From contig JAFBJZ010000512.1 of NCBI GenBank assembly GCA_016785225.1, positions 7,477,001 to 7,541,000 of the forward strand: a DNA stretch of 64,000 nucleotides, written 5' to 3'. Under the pieces are notes generated by a model. The model was not told the origin of the DNA, did not search any database, and saw nothing but the letters and a program-made list of their open reading frames with translations. The DNA is from Psettodes erumei. Its lineage: Eukaryota; Chordata; Actinopteri; Pleuronectiformes; Psettodidae. Shown piece by piece: positions 50,801 to 60,565 of this stretch. Made by a program: the position numbers and the translations under genes. Positions within the stretch are counted from its first letter, which is position 1, and each line of letters starts with the position of its first letter.

Positions 50801-53559
50801 CGTAAATGACAGAAGTGGCAGAAAATCAGATTCATAAGGTCCTGGCAACACACCGCCTTCTTTTTAAAATTCTGGATGCTTTTGTAAATAATAAAAGATC
50901 AGTTATCAAAACTGTCATTTCACTGACATGATGTTTTAAGTAAATCTGAGATGGATGGAAATCAATGGAATGGGACTCCTTGTATCTTTGGTAGTGACCT
51001 CTAGTGGGCAATAAATGGTGCTTGATGTTTGAGATGGTCAAAAATTGAGGGGATTTGCTTCTTGATTCAGCATCAGATTGACTGTATTTTCATGGAGTTT
51101 TTTGTGAATGATTCATACATTGAAGTGTAGCACAACTGTCAAGGATGTAATCAGAGTTGGCTCAAAATATGAATATAGGGTCTGAGGTCATGATCAGACA
51201 CACAACGGCACTTCATGAAAAAATACTTCCCTCTTTTTTTACTGTGAGGGATTCAGCAAAAAAAAGGTAGGCTCAGTAAATAAAAAAATACTCAGTAAAA
51301 AAGATGCTCAGTAATAAAAAACAAACAAAAAACCCTAGCAATTTTGATATGATAAAAGGTAAAACAAATTACACAGAGACAACTTTCCAGGGCTCTAAAT
51401 CTGATCTGAAAGAGTTCTAGTAACCTTTGTACTGTGTTTATGTGTCTGATAAAATTTCATACTCTGTTGTTCAAACCAGCCTCCCTAGAATAATATTTCC
51501 TCATCTCACTGCTATGTATAACAACTGAACAATAGGTACAGGCACAGGTACAGGGTAAAATAATGGGGTTTGATCAGGTTGTGTTTTAAATTGTAAGCTT
51601 CACAGACAAAACAGACTCCGAGCTTGATCTAACATACATTTTAACATACACTTTATTTGAACATGAAAAACACTACATTAGGCTCATACCAGGTTGTGTG
51701 TTAAATGTCAAAAGCAGATTTAGTTGCTGTTGAAAAGAGTTTGTCTTACATAGGTAAGTACTAAGTTGCAATAAGGCTTCATAAGACAAAGGTGCTTATG
51801 TTAAAACATAAATATTGTAATGCTTAATACAATAAGGCAATGTTCTGCTCTTGGTGAGTTACTACTTAGCATTCATAGCAGCATTTTGTGTTCACTCTGC
51901 AAAGAAGTCTGCTTGGATGATGATTTGTCCTGTTTCCATAACTGCTATTTGTAAGTATTATTCTACACCATATGCAAGTGTTGGTGAACTAGGGACTTAA
52001 CACAATAACCTATTACCAGCATTATGAAGGTTAATGTACGTTTAATTTCGATTCTATTTTGAAATCATCTGTGACTTAAATGTAACCAAAAACTGGTTTA
52101 ACACACATCTTGCTCAACAGTTGAATCATGGCAACAGTCAGCCTCATGTCTTACACATGCAGAGAAGGTGATCCTCATGCCAATGTGGATGATGACTACC
52201 TCTGTTCCACTGTTATGGAAGACAATGGCGAGCATTGTGCATGTTGTAGAAAGCATCCGCCTTTGTTGACTTAAGTAAGCCCTGCTGTTGCTCCTGCACT
52301 CAACATTTAGAGATAACTTCCTCTGTCATAACACAAATGAGGGTGAAACACCATGAGCTACGCCTACTATCCCTCTCACATCAGCTCCTGCTAATTACCT
52401 ATGTGTATGCTAAGCTGACAGGTGAAGGTACGCGATGGATGTCTTAGTGGGTAGGTGGGTGGGTGGGTGGTTGGTTGGTTGGGGGGGGGCTACAGTTGAC
52501 AACACCCAACTTCTGTGACCTGCAGCTGAACTTGGACCTGTGAAAAAAATAACAGATTCTCCAATTAGGCCGCCAGCGTCTCACCACAGGGTTATTTCTT
52601 GAAGTCTTCCTTACCTGGCCACACAACAATTAGCCTGGAGGAGCTCACTTGCCTGTGGAGACTTGCAAAAGTGCACTTCCTTGCAGATCTGCCTCTCTGC
52701 CTGCCAGCGAGAGCCTCTATTTTCACAAGGAAAATTTTGTGCTCATTCGCTATTATTAATGCTCCAAAGGCAGTGCATGCTGCAGAGGCTTTTCTTATTC
52801 TTGTCTAGATGTAACCAGGTGGTGAAGCAGCTCAGTCTGCATAAGCCTGATAAGTGGCACAGCCAGTTTTGAACAATCAAAGTTTTAGCACATTCCAAAC
52901 AAATAGTTGCTCAGAATACTTTAAGCAATGGGGACAATTACAGGATTATGACTACTAGGACTTTATTGCTGCTACGAATGAATTTTACAAATTATAGTAT
53001 GCATATCTGTTTCACTGGCAGACATCATTATAATCAGAAGTATGATTTGATAAACGGCAAGTTGACAATTGGCAATATTGACTTCCGGTGTTTTAATTAG
53101 TGTCATTTAAAAAACTGATGCTTGTTTTTCTTTTTGGCATTTTCATTCTGTTGAACATAATTATGCTGAAATTATAACTATGTTGTGAGTAAGGCTGAAA
53201 CAGGAATCAAAAACAGTTAATCAGAAATTATTTTTTTAGACTTTGAAAGATATTTTTACTACAAATAAAGACAAGGAAATTATCTATTTTACATATCTGA
53301 CCACCATACAGCAGGAAAAAAACATTAATGATGAATGAGACAGTTCAGACAAACCTAACATTTTCACTTTGACATTCAGGAAGTGATTAAAGAAGAAAAC
53401 TTAAATTTTATTCTTGGAGACTGAACAAGTAAAACCTTTTAACATATTACCAAGAAGTGCTGGGGCTTCAGCTGATGATTGCACACACATATGTAGCATA
53501 CTAGCGTGTTACTAGAGTGTTTACACAAGGCGTTAAAGTGCAGTACACATCACTCAATC
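50801..53559. other. intergenic, with a G-rich tract
   Basis: AT-rich, apart from the GGGT/GGTT tract at 52447-52489. No gene recognised. Confidence 0.55.
52447..52489 (+). repeat. (GGGT)n(GGTT)n tract, G-quadruplex candidate
   Basis: GGG runs at 49-51, 57-59, 61-63 and 65-67 (plus 52400) have loops of 5, 1 and 1, followed by GGTT units and nine consecutive G. This meets the usual four-tract quadruplex pattern on the plus strand. Confidence 0.65.
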
Positions 53560-54090
53560 CTAACCTCTGCTATTTGCTTTAGAAATCATCCATGTCCGGT
53601 ATGAGGCACTAAAAATACACTTTAGGCTGTGCCTCCCTCGCTCAGGGTCACAGAGAAGCCCTTAGGTGCAGTGCAGGCCATCTTGTTTGCTGGGCAGATA
53701 AAGATGATAAATGTCACAACATGGAGCGCTTAAATGCTTTGTTCCCTTGACTTTGATTTATGACGAACTTTGACTGTGCAATACATCTTCAAACGCTTCC
53801 TCGGTAATGGAGCTGCCTGAAACTCGATTTACTCGAGCTACTGTAACTGTATGATTTACACACGCTTAGCATGACGTGACAGTTCATCTCAGAATTATTT
53901 GAAGAGTCGCATAAAAGGATCCTGTAGGCGACTTTAATGTGCTGTTGAACTGCTTTCGTATGAGACACGCCAAAACAAACAGGCACAAACAGCTTGTTGA
54001 GTTGCTGGTTAAATATGCAAAGCACGCAAAACCATTGGCCTGTCAGTGTGATGTGTTTCAAATATGAAGTTTGAGGTTTCACCCTGGAGT
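53560..54090. promoter_or_regulatory. candidate conserved block just 3' of barx2
   Basis: About 500 bases of balanced, CpG-containing, repeat-free sequence immediately beyond the proposed barx2 poly(A) site. A 97-codon minus frame crosses it (54082-53789) but is Ser-rich and unlike known proteins. A 3' enhancer, or an extended 3' UTR if a distal poly(A) site is used, are both possible. Confidence 0.3.
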
Positions 54091-54175
54091 AAGGATCAGG
54101 AACAAGATTTCATCAGACAAAACTCACAGCAGTTGTACCATAATAATACCAAGGCACAACATAAGTGATAGCTAT

Positions 54176-54181
54176 TTTATT
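54176..54181 (-). promoter_or_regulatory. candidate barx2 poly(A) signal AATAAA
   Basis: The plus strand reads TTTATT here, giving AATAAA on the minus strand about 1.4 kb after the barx2 stop codon. A G/T-rich stretch (TTGTGCCTTGG, minus strand) follows about 25 bases later, as expected for a cleavage-stimulating downstream element. It is chosen as the main site because of this pairing. Confidence 0.5.
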
Positions 54182-54277
54182 TAGTGTATTTAAATACATA
54201 AACACACACTTGTATATGGTAAAAATGATTTTACACAAACCTAAAAAAAATGGCAAACAAGCTTACCAAACAAGCAT

Positions 54278-54285
54278 TATTTACA
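54278..54285 (-). promoter_or_regulatory. Pumilio response element in barx2 3' UTR
   Basis: The minus strand reads TGTAAATA, an exact match to the consensus UGUANAUA bound by PUM1/PUM2 in mRNA. It sits about 100 bases before the proposed poly(A) signal. Function is inferred from the motif only. Confidence 0.4.
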
Positions 54286-55577
54286 TCAGAAAAATACTGC
54301 ACTTTTCATATGGAACAATGACAAATAAAAATAAATCTATATACTGTAATTCAAAAAGGGGAAAACTCTTTCAAAATTACAAAGCTTTGCAAGGACAGAA
54401 AATGGAGAAGTATATGAAGAGAAGTCAGTGACAGGCAGTTGAAGACAGTGTTGCATTAATGCAGTTCTAACATACGGATCGGGGCATTCATGCAAAGCCT
54501 GCGTGGTGAAATATCTTTCAGATTTAAAATTTTCCACATTTAGACTGTGATTTATTTCCACAGAGAATCTGCAACAGCAGTGGCAGAACGCAGAGTCACC
54601 TTGACTCCCATGAAAGAAAGAAGAAAACAGATAAGGGACGGCTGTAACATTATACATACAAACTACTTGAATCCAATTTAAAACAGCAGTTAAAAATACT
54701 GTTTTACATATATATCCAAAAGATCATATATTTTATACTTTATACATATTTCTACAGTATGATACAGTGTATGGCTTGGCAGAAATCTTGATTTTCAGAT
54801 TGTAAAAAAAAAAAAATGCAGGCATTACTGACCATATCTGGGCCTTAAAGCTGTGCAGAACAACTCCAGTCTAAGCAAAAAACTGTACTTTTCTAAACTT
54901 TACAACTCTGTCTCCAAAAAACAGCACTTGTGATAAAAAAATCAATGTAAAAATATACTTGCATTTGATAGTTATTTTTAATCAGCACTTTAAAAGCTCT
55001 TTCCTCTGAGACTGACAAGGCACTGTAGCCATTTAAAAGTATGTTTTTTTTGTTTTTGGCAGTGTAGGGTGATTCACGATACATAAATACGTAGAGACAC
55101 AAGGCAAAGTTTGATATTTTGGCACATGCACTATGTGAGGCAGCTTTGAGGATCAGTGGTGTGTGTGATCTTTCGTGGCAAAAAAGCACAATCAGTTGAT
55201 GCCGTGATACATGTCACTGTGTTAAGGCTTGACTGACCTGTTTGGATTTGACAGATTTACACTCCTTATGCTGTGGACCAAGGAGCCGTGGTTTTAACAG
55301 TGCAGTCAGTGTCTATACTCTTTGTTAGCTCTTTGTGTGGTACATTTTCCCGTACACAAAACATTAAAGGCTACATTTGGTAAATACTGACTACCACTGA
55401 TATGTTTCCGGTCCATTCCCTAAAGCAAATGGCTTTAAATACCGCACAGACTTTTTTTTTTTTTACAGTGATCCTGAGGCACTATTTGTTGTCAGGTTGT
55501 CGTGAGTCTTTGGTTGCTTTGTTCTCACTTAGCTAGCTGCATTAGTCTCTGATTGCATCAGGAGTGGCAGCTCTCGC

Positions 55578-55817
55578 TCAGATTCCTCCACCGCTCTGGC
55601 TGGATTGTGAGTTTCCGAACTGAGATCTTGAGGTTCCAGCTGAGGTGCCTCTCCCCCACGAGCCAGCGCCGCTTCTCTCAGTGGCCCTCCGCAGCCTCTC
55701 CTCTTCCTCCATCTTCATCCTCCGCTCTTCAGCCTCTATTTCCTCTGTGGTGGGAATGGAGTTCTTCTTGGGTCTTCCCTTGGGCTTAGTCGGAGCCTCG
55801 TGACCTCCTTTGAGCAC
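55578..55817 (-). CDS. barx2: barx2 terminal coding exon 4: Barx basic region and C-terminal tail
   Basis: Acceptor TTATCCTAG precedes GTG, which encodes Val60 of the homeodomain. The frame reads LKGG, then APTKPKGRPKKNSIPT (the conserved Barx basic region), EEIEAEE, a highly charged run rich in Glu, Arg and Met of about 20 residues that could form a helix, and a Gly/Ser-rich end. TGA is at 55580-55578. The exon encodes 79 residues. The GTG at 55817 is an internal valine codon, not a start. After IEAEE the tail does not match my recollection of mammalian BARX2, which has a Gln/Glu- then Pro-rich C-terminus. The tail is either a fish-specific version or fast-evolving. Confidence 0.95.
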   Translation of the reverse strand: MLKGGHEAPTKPKGRPKKNSIPTTEEIEAEERRMKMEEEERLRRATERSGAGSWGRGTSAGTSRSQFGNSQSSQSGGGI

Positions 55818-58800
55818 CTAGGATAACGCATGGACAATCTTAACAGACTCCTCTGGTAACAAATGGCAGCAGCAGTCAAAGGCAATGCTTGTTATTATAG
55901 TAATTAAGAGAAGACTTATTGCTGCTGGCTGCCCTATGAGCACTCATTTATCTTTAACGATTTCAGGTCTTTCTTTTGCTCCTCAAGTTGTTGACCCTTC
56001 CACAAAAGTGTTTGCTCTCACTGCCGTCATCATCGGTCACACCTCACGGTCCACTTTGTCTTTCCACACCCTGTCTTCTGGACATATTGTGATTCGCTTC
56101 TCTCAGTTTTACAGTGCAAACCAACATTACATGCAACACTTGCTTAGCAGTAAAATTAAAGCCATTCTTTTCATTGAAAAAAAATATCTTATGGAGTATG
56201 ACAAAAACAGATAAACATGGATGGATGAAATTCATGACTGCCCCAAACTTATAGTAGGAGTGATATGAGCCTACAGACTGTCTGCCTTTCTGGGTTTTTA
56301 TGTTATCAAACTATTATTCTTGAGGTCCCAATAATTTTGGGTCCTCTAACCGCACTACTGACACTGCTACACTTGACAGAAGGACTTGAAGTTCTGCGGG
56401 GTAAAACTCTTCTCTTTATAATGTGTTGAGATTTTTGCTGATTAAATCTACCCACAAATGCAGCAGAACATGCAGCCTTATATGGTAATTTCACAGGCTG
56501 TTGATTATGCTGATGATTAAATCTAATGAACATGCACCCCCATGTGACCAGGTGGCATTCTTCAAGCTGAGCCGAGCAATTTACAAGTTTTTACAGTTAA
56601 GAGTGTTTGAATCTGACTTGCAGAACTTGAAACAGCAAACCTCACAGCAAAACGTTAGAGTCTAAGACATGCCAGGCTTTGGCTGTGGTTCTACTGCTTA
56701 CCATTTTCTTCCACTTCATGCGCCTGTTTTGGTACCATGTCTTCACCTGAAGCTGTGTGAGACCAAGTGACTGGGCCAGGTCTAACCTGCAGCATCAAAC
56801 AAAACAAGCTGCACATTAGATGAACATTCATACACTTTTGGCCAACTGTTCAGGCTACATGTAATATTATCCACATGCTTTAACAATCAGTTTTCATCAC
56901 TTTTAAGAATAAGAATCTTGATCTTAACTACCACTTTCCACTATAATGTGGGTTTATGCCTAGAGGGCTGTCAGCATTGCAAACTAAAGCACAGAATACA
57001 CTGTAAGACTTCTCTTATACCCTTAACATCAAAGCTCATTTGCTAGTAGCAGGAGTTTGACACTGTGCACCTGCAGCCAAGGAAACACTGTTTGAAACAT
57101 TTGTACTGAGGTCAGTAATCCAATCACAGCACTTGTAGCTGGATGATTGGGGCTCTTGGAGAAAATTCTAAATGCATCTACCACATGTCTTGATCCATGA
57201 CTAATAGAGCTATTGGTTGGTGTGAAAAGTAATTCCTCAGGAAGGGACAGATAAAGTGAGCAAGGCATCCATTTGTAAAGGAAAGGAGTGGCTATCTTGG
57301 TTTTTTTTAAATGAGATTTCCTCTTCCCTGCTCTTCTGTATTTAATAGTCAGATGAAGTGTTTCTCTTCTCCACCAGAAAGGGACTGAGTTTCATTTGAT
57401 GATGAAAGTGGAAGCCGAGACAGAGGAAAAGGGGTGAACAGAATCTAAAAAGCAGAGCAACAACAAATCCCTGAGATTCATGGGATCATCTACACCACCT
57501 TATACCTTGCAGTAAGAGCTGTGCTTGGTTTTTTCCCTGTGTGTGTGTGTGTGTGTAAAGAAAAAAAAATACACCAGACACATAGGCAATCAAGCTGTCT
57601 ATCAAACTTCACTATCATATGTGTGTCTATAGTGGAGCAACAACTGGAGGCAAGTTAAAGTAATTGCAGAGGCAAACCCCCCCCCAAAAACAACCCCACT
57701 TACTTATGGTCATTAGTTGTCAATGGAGAAAAAACACACACTTACAGGAATAGAAATAGTATTTTGAGTGACTCCCTCCAGGCAAGACTACCATTTCGTT
57801 CCATTCTCACACCTTTCACGAGGGAATCTTGGGTGTAACTGAATACCTTTTGATAATAATGATGATGATGATGACAGTGAGGATTATTAAGGCACTAATT
57901 ATCACAATTGGAAGCTGCCTAAAATCATTACTGCTCTACAATATAAATAAGAAGTCTTTTCAGTTTTTTCAGGGTTAATTTTGGTTTTGTTTCCTCCTGC
58001 CCCCGCATATAGTCTTACTTCAAGACCGCAGAGTTTCCCAGCCAAAAAAGGATGAGAAAAGCAAAGTTATCTTTTGGATCATAACAAACCAAAGAGGGGA
58101 GCACGCCACACCTTTTGATGTGGGGTTTTAAAGGGGGATTTTCTCTGCTGATGTTTTTTCCACTAGCTAGGTATTTAATTAATTTTGGACACAGTGTCAG
58201 AATCAGATATTTTGACAGGACACAGTATTTTGGCACAGCCACCCATACGGCTGGTTGGTTTTGATCACTGAGCTGTGCTCTGCCTTAGGGTTTTCTGCTT
58301 TAAGATGAGGCATTGAGGCATGGCGCCTTTCCAGCAGCTCCAGGCAAGCTAAGATGTGCTATATTTAATAATGCATCGTGGGAGTTTTCCCTATGGAGGG
58401 GATGCATATGGAATGACAAATAAATCTGGTTTATTTGAAATATGCTAATGTATTTCAGATTAGATGTGGTAGGCAGATACATTGCAATGATGATACAATG
58501 TTTTAAACTATATGTAGAAAGTGTACCTAATTGCATGTCTGAATGCATGAACATACTGTACATGAAGACAGTTAGTGATGTTTTTTATCATCAGTGATTT
58601 ACTCTTATGCCTCCTGCAAACGTGAAGTAAAGCTTTTTACAACATTTATGGTTTAATGCTATTCTGGGTTATGATGGAAAAGTAGCCTGCAGGCCAAATA
58701 TAAAAGCAAGACATACAAAAAAACCCTGGAAAATATGGTCTAACCTCATGTCAGGTCCCAAAAATGACCCACAGAATGGAACTTAAGACACAGATATTGA

Positions 58801-59314
58801 CATGCAGATTACTTCATCTCATTGTAGAAAGCTAAATGTGCTCTATATACACCTGCACATGTGTGAAATGATTGGCAGTAAATCAATGTAATACATTTCT
58901 GTTTGCTTTTGTTGGCCCCCGTCCCTGTTTCCTTGAATAAGGCAGTGTTTCTCTGTTGGGGCTTTTTGCTGTTTGAGAGCTCAGGGTTAAAACGTTACTC
59001 TTGTCTCAACTAGAATGCTGAGGTAATGCTCTGGCTTAGTCAAATTCACATTACACGAGACAATCCCCATGGGATAAATCAAAAATTATGATGTTACGTT
59101 AACCACTGCTTGATAATTGCAGCTTGCGGCTTTGTGAGTGTGTGTGCATGCTTGCACTGCACTTTCAAAGTGCACTCTATGCCAGGTATGCAGGTTATCA
59201 AAATGTCACAGTTGAGTGACGCTTATGATAGCTGTGATGTTAGTTACCTTTAATGCATGGCTTTAACACAATGGCTCACTTTTTTAACGTAACAAAATCA
59301 TTTAAGGCAGCCAT

Positions 59315-59346
<32 letters not shown>

Positions 59347-60122
59347 TGTGGTAATTTGTGTATTTGCCTGTATTATGCAACTCTAATCCACCTAGTCTAT
59401 GTGTATCTATCTAATCAGATATGGGGGTGGCATGGTGGTGCAGTGGTTTGCGTTGTAAGCAAGAAGATTCCCAGTTTGAACCACAGTTCAGAGTTTGAGT
59501 TTAGGTTATAGGAGCTTGCATATTCTCCCTGTGCCTGTGAGAGTTTTCTCTGGGTACTCCAGCTTCCTGCCACTCCACTAAAGTGTGCAGCAGGTTAGGT
59601 TGACTGGTGTCTCTAATTTGCTAGTAGTCGTGAGTGTGGATGGTTGCTTGTCTCCTGCCCTGTGATGGATTGGCAACCTGTCCAAAGTGCACTCTACCCT
59701 CGCCCAATGTCAGCTGAGATTGGCTCAAGCCTCCATTTGGCCCTGAGTGGATAAGCGATGCATAGCAAATGGTAGATAATCACACGTGTGTCTGAACTAT
59801 ACTGACCTGTCCGGTGTGGACAGGTACTTCTGCTTCTGGAACTTCTTCTCCAGGCCCATCAGCTGCAGCTCAGTGAAGATGGTGCGGCTGCGACGGGGCT
59901 TCTTCAGGCGGGGCGTGCTGCGCTCCGTTTCCGACTCGCTGCTGATGCTGAGGGGTGTCTGGCTGGGCGAGGGCTCGGAGCCTCGTGGATGCTGCGGGGA
60001 GAGCAAGGACAGGTGCGAGGGGACCCCACCCGGCGACGGTGGCTGAGGGAGGTGGGGGGGCAGGTTGGGAGGCTGCCGTGTGATCACAGAGAGAAGTGGG
60101 TAGGCACGTAGTGAGGAGGAGC
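55578..60122 (-). CDS. barx2: barx2, BARX homeobox 2 transcription factor (5'-partial, coding exons 2-4)
   Basis: Three minus-strand exons join in frame: 60122-59807, 56786-56702 and 55817-55578. They give about 212 residues plus a stop. In order the protein shows SLRAYPLLSVITRQ near the start of exon 2, a proline-rich linker, an acidic SESETE motif, a 60-residue homeodomain, a Lys/Pro-rich Barx basic region, and an acidic/basic then Ser/Gly-rich tail. The homeodomain has R5, F8, L16, W48, Y49, Q50, N51 and R53; Tyr at position 49 is typical of the Bar class. SLRAYPLLSVITRQ and IEAEE after the basic region indicate Barx2 rather than Barx1. Mammalian BARX2 is about 250-280 residues, so roughly 60 N-terminal residues, including the FIL/eh1-like motif, should lie in a first exon beyond 64000. 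Known family role: nuclear DNA-binding regulator of cell adhesion genes, muscle, cartilage and epithelial development. All splice sites are GT-AG. Confidence 0.96.
55818..56701 (-). other. barx2 intron 3
   Basis: This intron has 884 bases, donor GTAAGC and acceptor TTATCCTAG. It is AT-rich and I recognise no gene, repeat or RNA in it. Open frames inside it on both strands are unrelated to known proteins. Confidence 0.9.
56702..56786 (-). CDS. barx2: barx2 coding exon 3: homeodomain residues 31-59 (helices 2 and 3)
   Basis: This 85-nt exon lies between acceptor GATGCTGCAG (ending at 56787) and donor GTAAGC (56701-56696). Its first base completes the Arg codon split from exon 2. Twenty-eight codons follow, carrying LDLAQSLGLTQLQ (helix 2 and the turn) and VKTWYQNRRMKWKKM (recognition helix). 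W48, Y49, Q50, N51 and R53 are all present, so DNA binding to TAAT-core sites is expected to be intact. The exon ends in phase 0. It is easily missed because its open frame is shorter than usual ORF cut-offs. Confidence 0.96.
57539..57556. repeat. (GT)n tract
   Basis: Nine GT units in barx2 intron 2. Confidence 0.9.
59313..59349. repeat. (TG)n microsatellite
   Basis: TG tract of about 17 units with one A interruption, 75 bases before the SINE in barx2 intron 2. Confidence 0.95.
59423..59779 (+). mobile_element. tRNA-derived SINE, near full length
   Basis: An A-box-like TGGTGCAGTGG (59436-59446) and a B-box-like GTTTGAACC (59474-59482) mark a degenerate tRNA-derived head with an internal Pol III promoter. 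The body contains segments familiar from common teleost SINEs (GCATATTCTCCCTGTG, GCAGGTTAGGTTGACTGG, TGATGGATTGGCAACCTGTCC) and the tail GGATAAGCGATGCATAGCAA. It has drifted from consensus, which suggests an old insertion. It lies antisense within barx2 intron 2 and ends about 27 bases from the exon-2 donor. The family name (V-SINE or Mermaid type) is from memory and uncertain. Confidence 0.75.
59807..60122 (-). CDS. barx2: barx2 coding exon 2: N-terminal linker and homeodomain residues 1-31
   Basis: This 316-nt exon follows a pyrimidine-rich acceptor (CTCTTCCAG, ending at 60123) and ends at donor GTCAGT (59806-59801). It begins with the last two bases of a split glycine codon, then SSSLRAYPLLSVITRQ. 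A Pro/Ser-rich segment of about 45 residues follows, then SISSESETE, a basic KKPRR, and homeodomain helix 1 (TIFTELQLMGLEKKF) up to a split Arg codon (AG|G) at homeodomain position 31. The homeodomain part spans 59898-59807. The intron position inside the homeobox matches my recollection of vertebrate BARX genes. The Pro-rich linker is the least conserved part compared with the mammalian protein as I recall it. The exon is GC-rich compared with the surrounding introns. Confidence 0.96.
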
Positions 60123-60229
60123 CTGGAAGAGCAGAGACAGTGCGTCAGATGACAGAACCAGCAGAGATACATTAAAGCACAGTAAAAGGAAAAAAAGAGG
60201 ATCAGATATCCTGAAGCACTATAAGTTTT

Positions 60230-60450
60230 TAGTAACCTCTCATGAGTTCCTCGGTCACCTTGGTTGCACCATTATCGACCGTCTGTAATTGCTTAGACAG
60301 GTTCATTTTTAATTACACTGTGTTTACTGTGAAAAGCGTTATGCTTTTGACCTCCTCCATGTAGAGGGCTGTGATCTCGATGACGCAGGCTGTGTTTTAC
60401 ACCCCTCCTCTGAACCCTTCGAATGAATGATTATTTTTCAGAGGTTGTTA
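60230..60450. promoter_or_regulatory. candidate cis-regulatory block in barx2 intron 1
   Basis: This block starts about 110 bases upstream of exon 2 in the gene's direction. It has more CpG and less low-complexity sequence than its flanks and carries homeodomain-core sites (GTAATTG near 60284, TTTAATTACAC near 60309) and a TGATTATTT site near 60428. Conservation is not tested, so this is a compositional guess. Confidence 0.3.
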
Positions 60451-60518
60451 AATGCTAACTGGCTTCCCAACACAAAACCACAAGCACACACTGAGCCTGA
60501 CAGCATGATGTATATGCG

Positions 60519-60565
60519 CACACACACACACACACACACATACACACAAAGACACACATACACAG
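60519..60565. repeat. (CA)n microsatellite
   Basis: Eleven pure CA units to 60540, then interrupted repeats; in barx2 intron 1. Confidence 0.95.

Larger units (their letters stand above)
54155..55577 (-). other. barx2: putative barx2 3' UTR
   Basis: The region downstream of the barx2 stop on the minus strand is AT-rich, has no further splice or coding signal, and runs to an AATAAA hexamer at 54181-54176. That gives a 3' UTR of about 1.4 kb. Earlier possible hexamers are AATAAA at 54556-54551 and ATTAAA at 54982-54977, so shorter isoforms are possible. A canonical Pumilio element, TGTAAATA, reads on the minus strand at 54285-54278, and several ATTTA pentamers are scattered through the region. 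The exact ends are inferred. Confidence 0.55.
56787..59806 (-). other. barx2 intron 2 (interrupts the homeobox)
   Basis: This intron has 3,020 bases, donor GTCAGT and acceptor GATGCTGCAG. It contains a (GT)n tract at 57539-57556, a (GAT)n tract near 57853-57874, a (TG)n tract at 59313-59349 and, next to the donor, an antisense SINE (59423-59779). The rest is AT-rich with no recognised element. Confidence 0.9.

Noticed and set aside
55815..55817. GTG at the start of the last barx2 frame as a translation start
   Set aside because: It directly follows a splice acceptor and encodes the last residue of the homeodomain in frame with exon 3.
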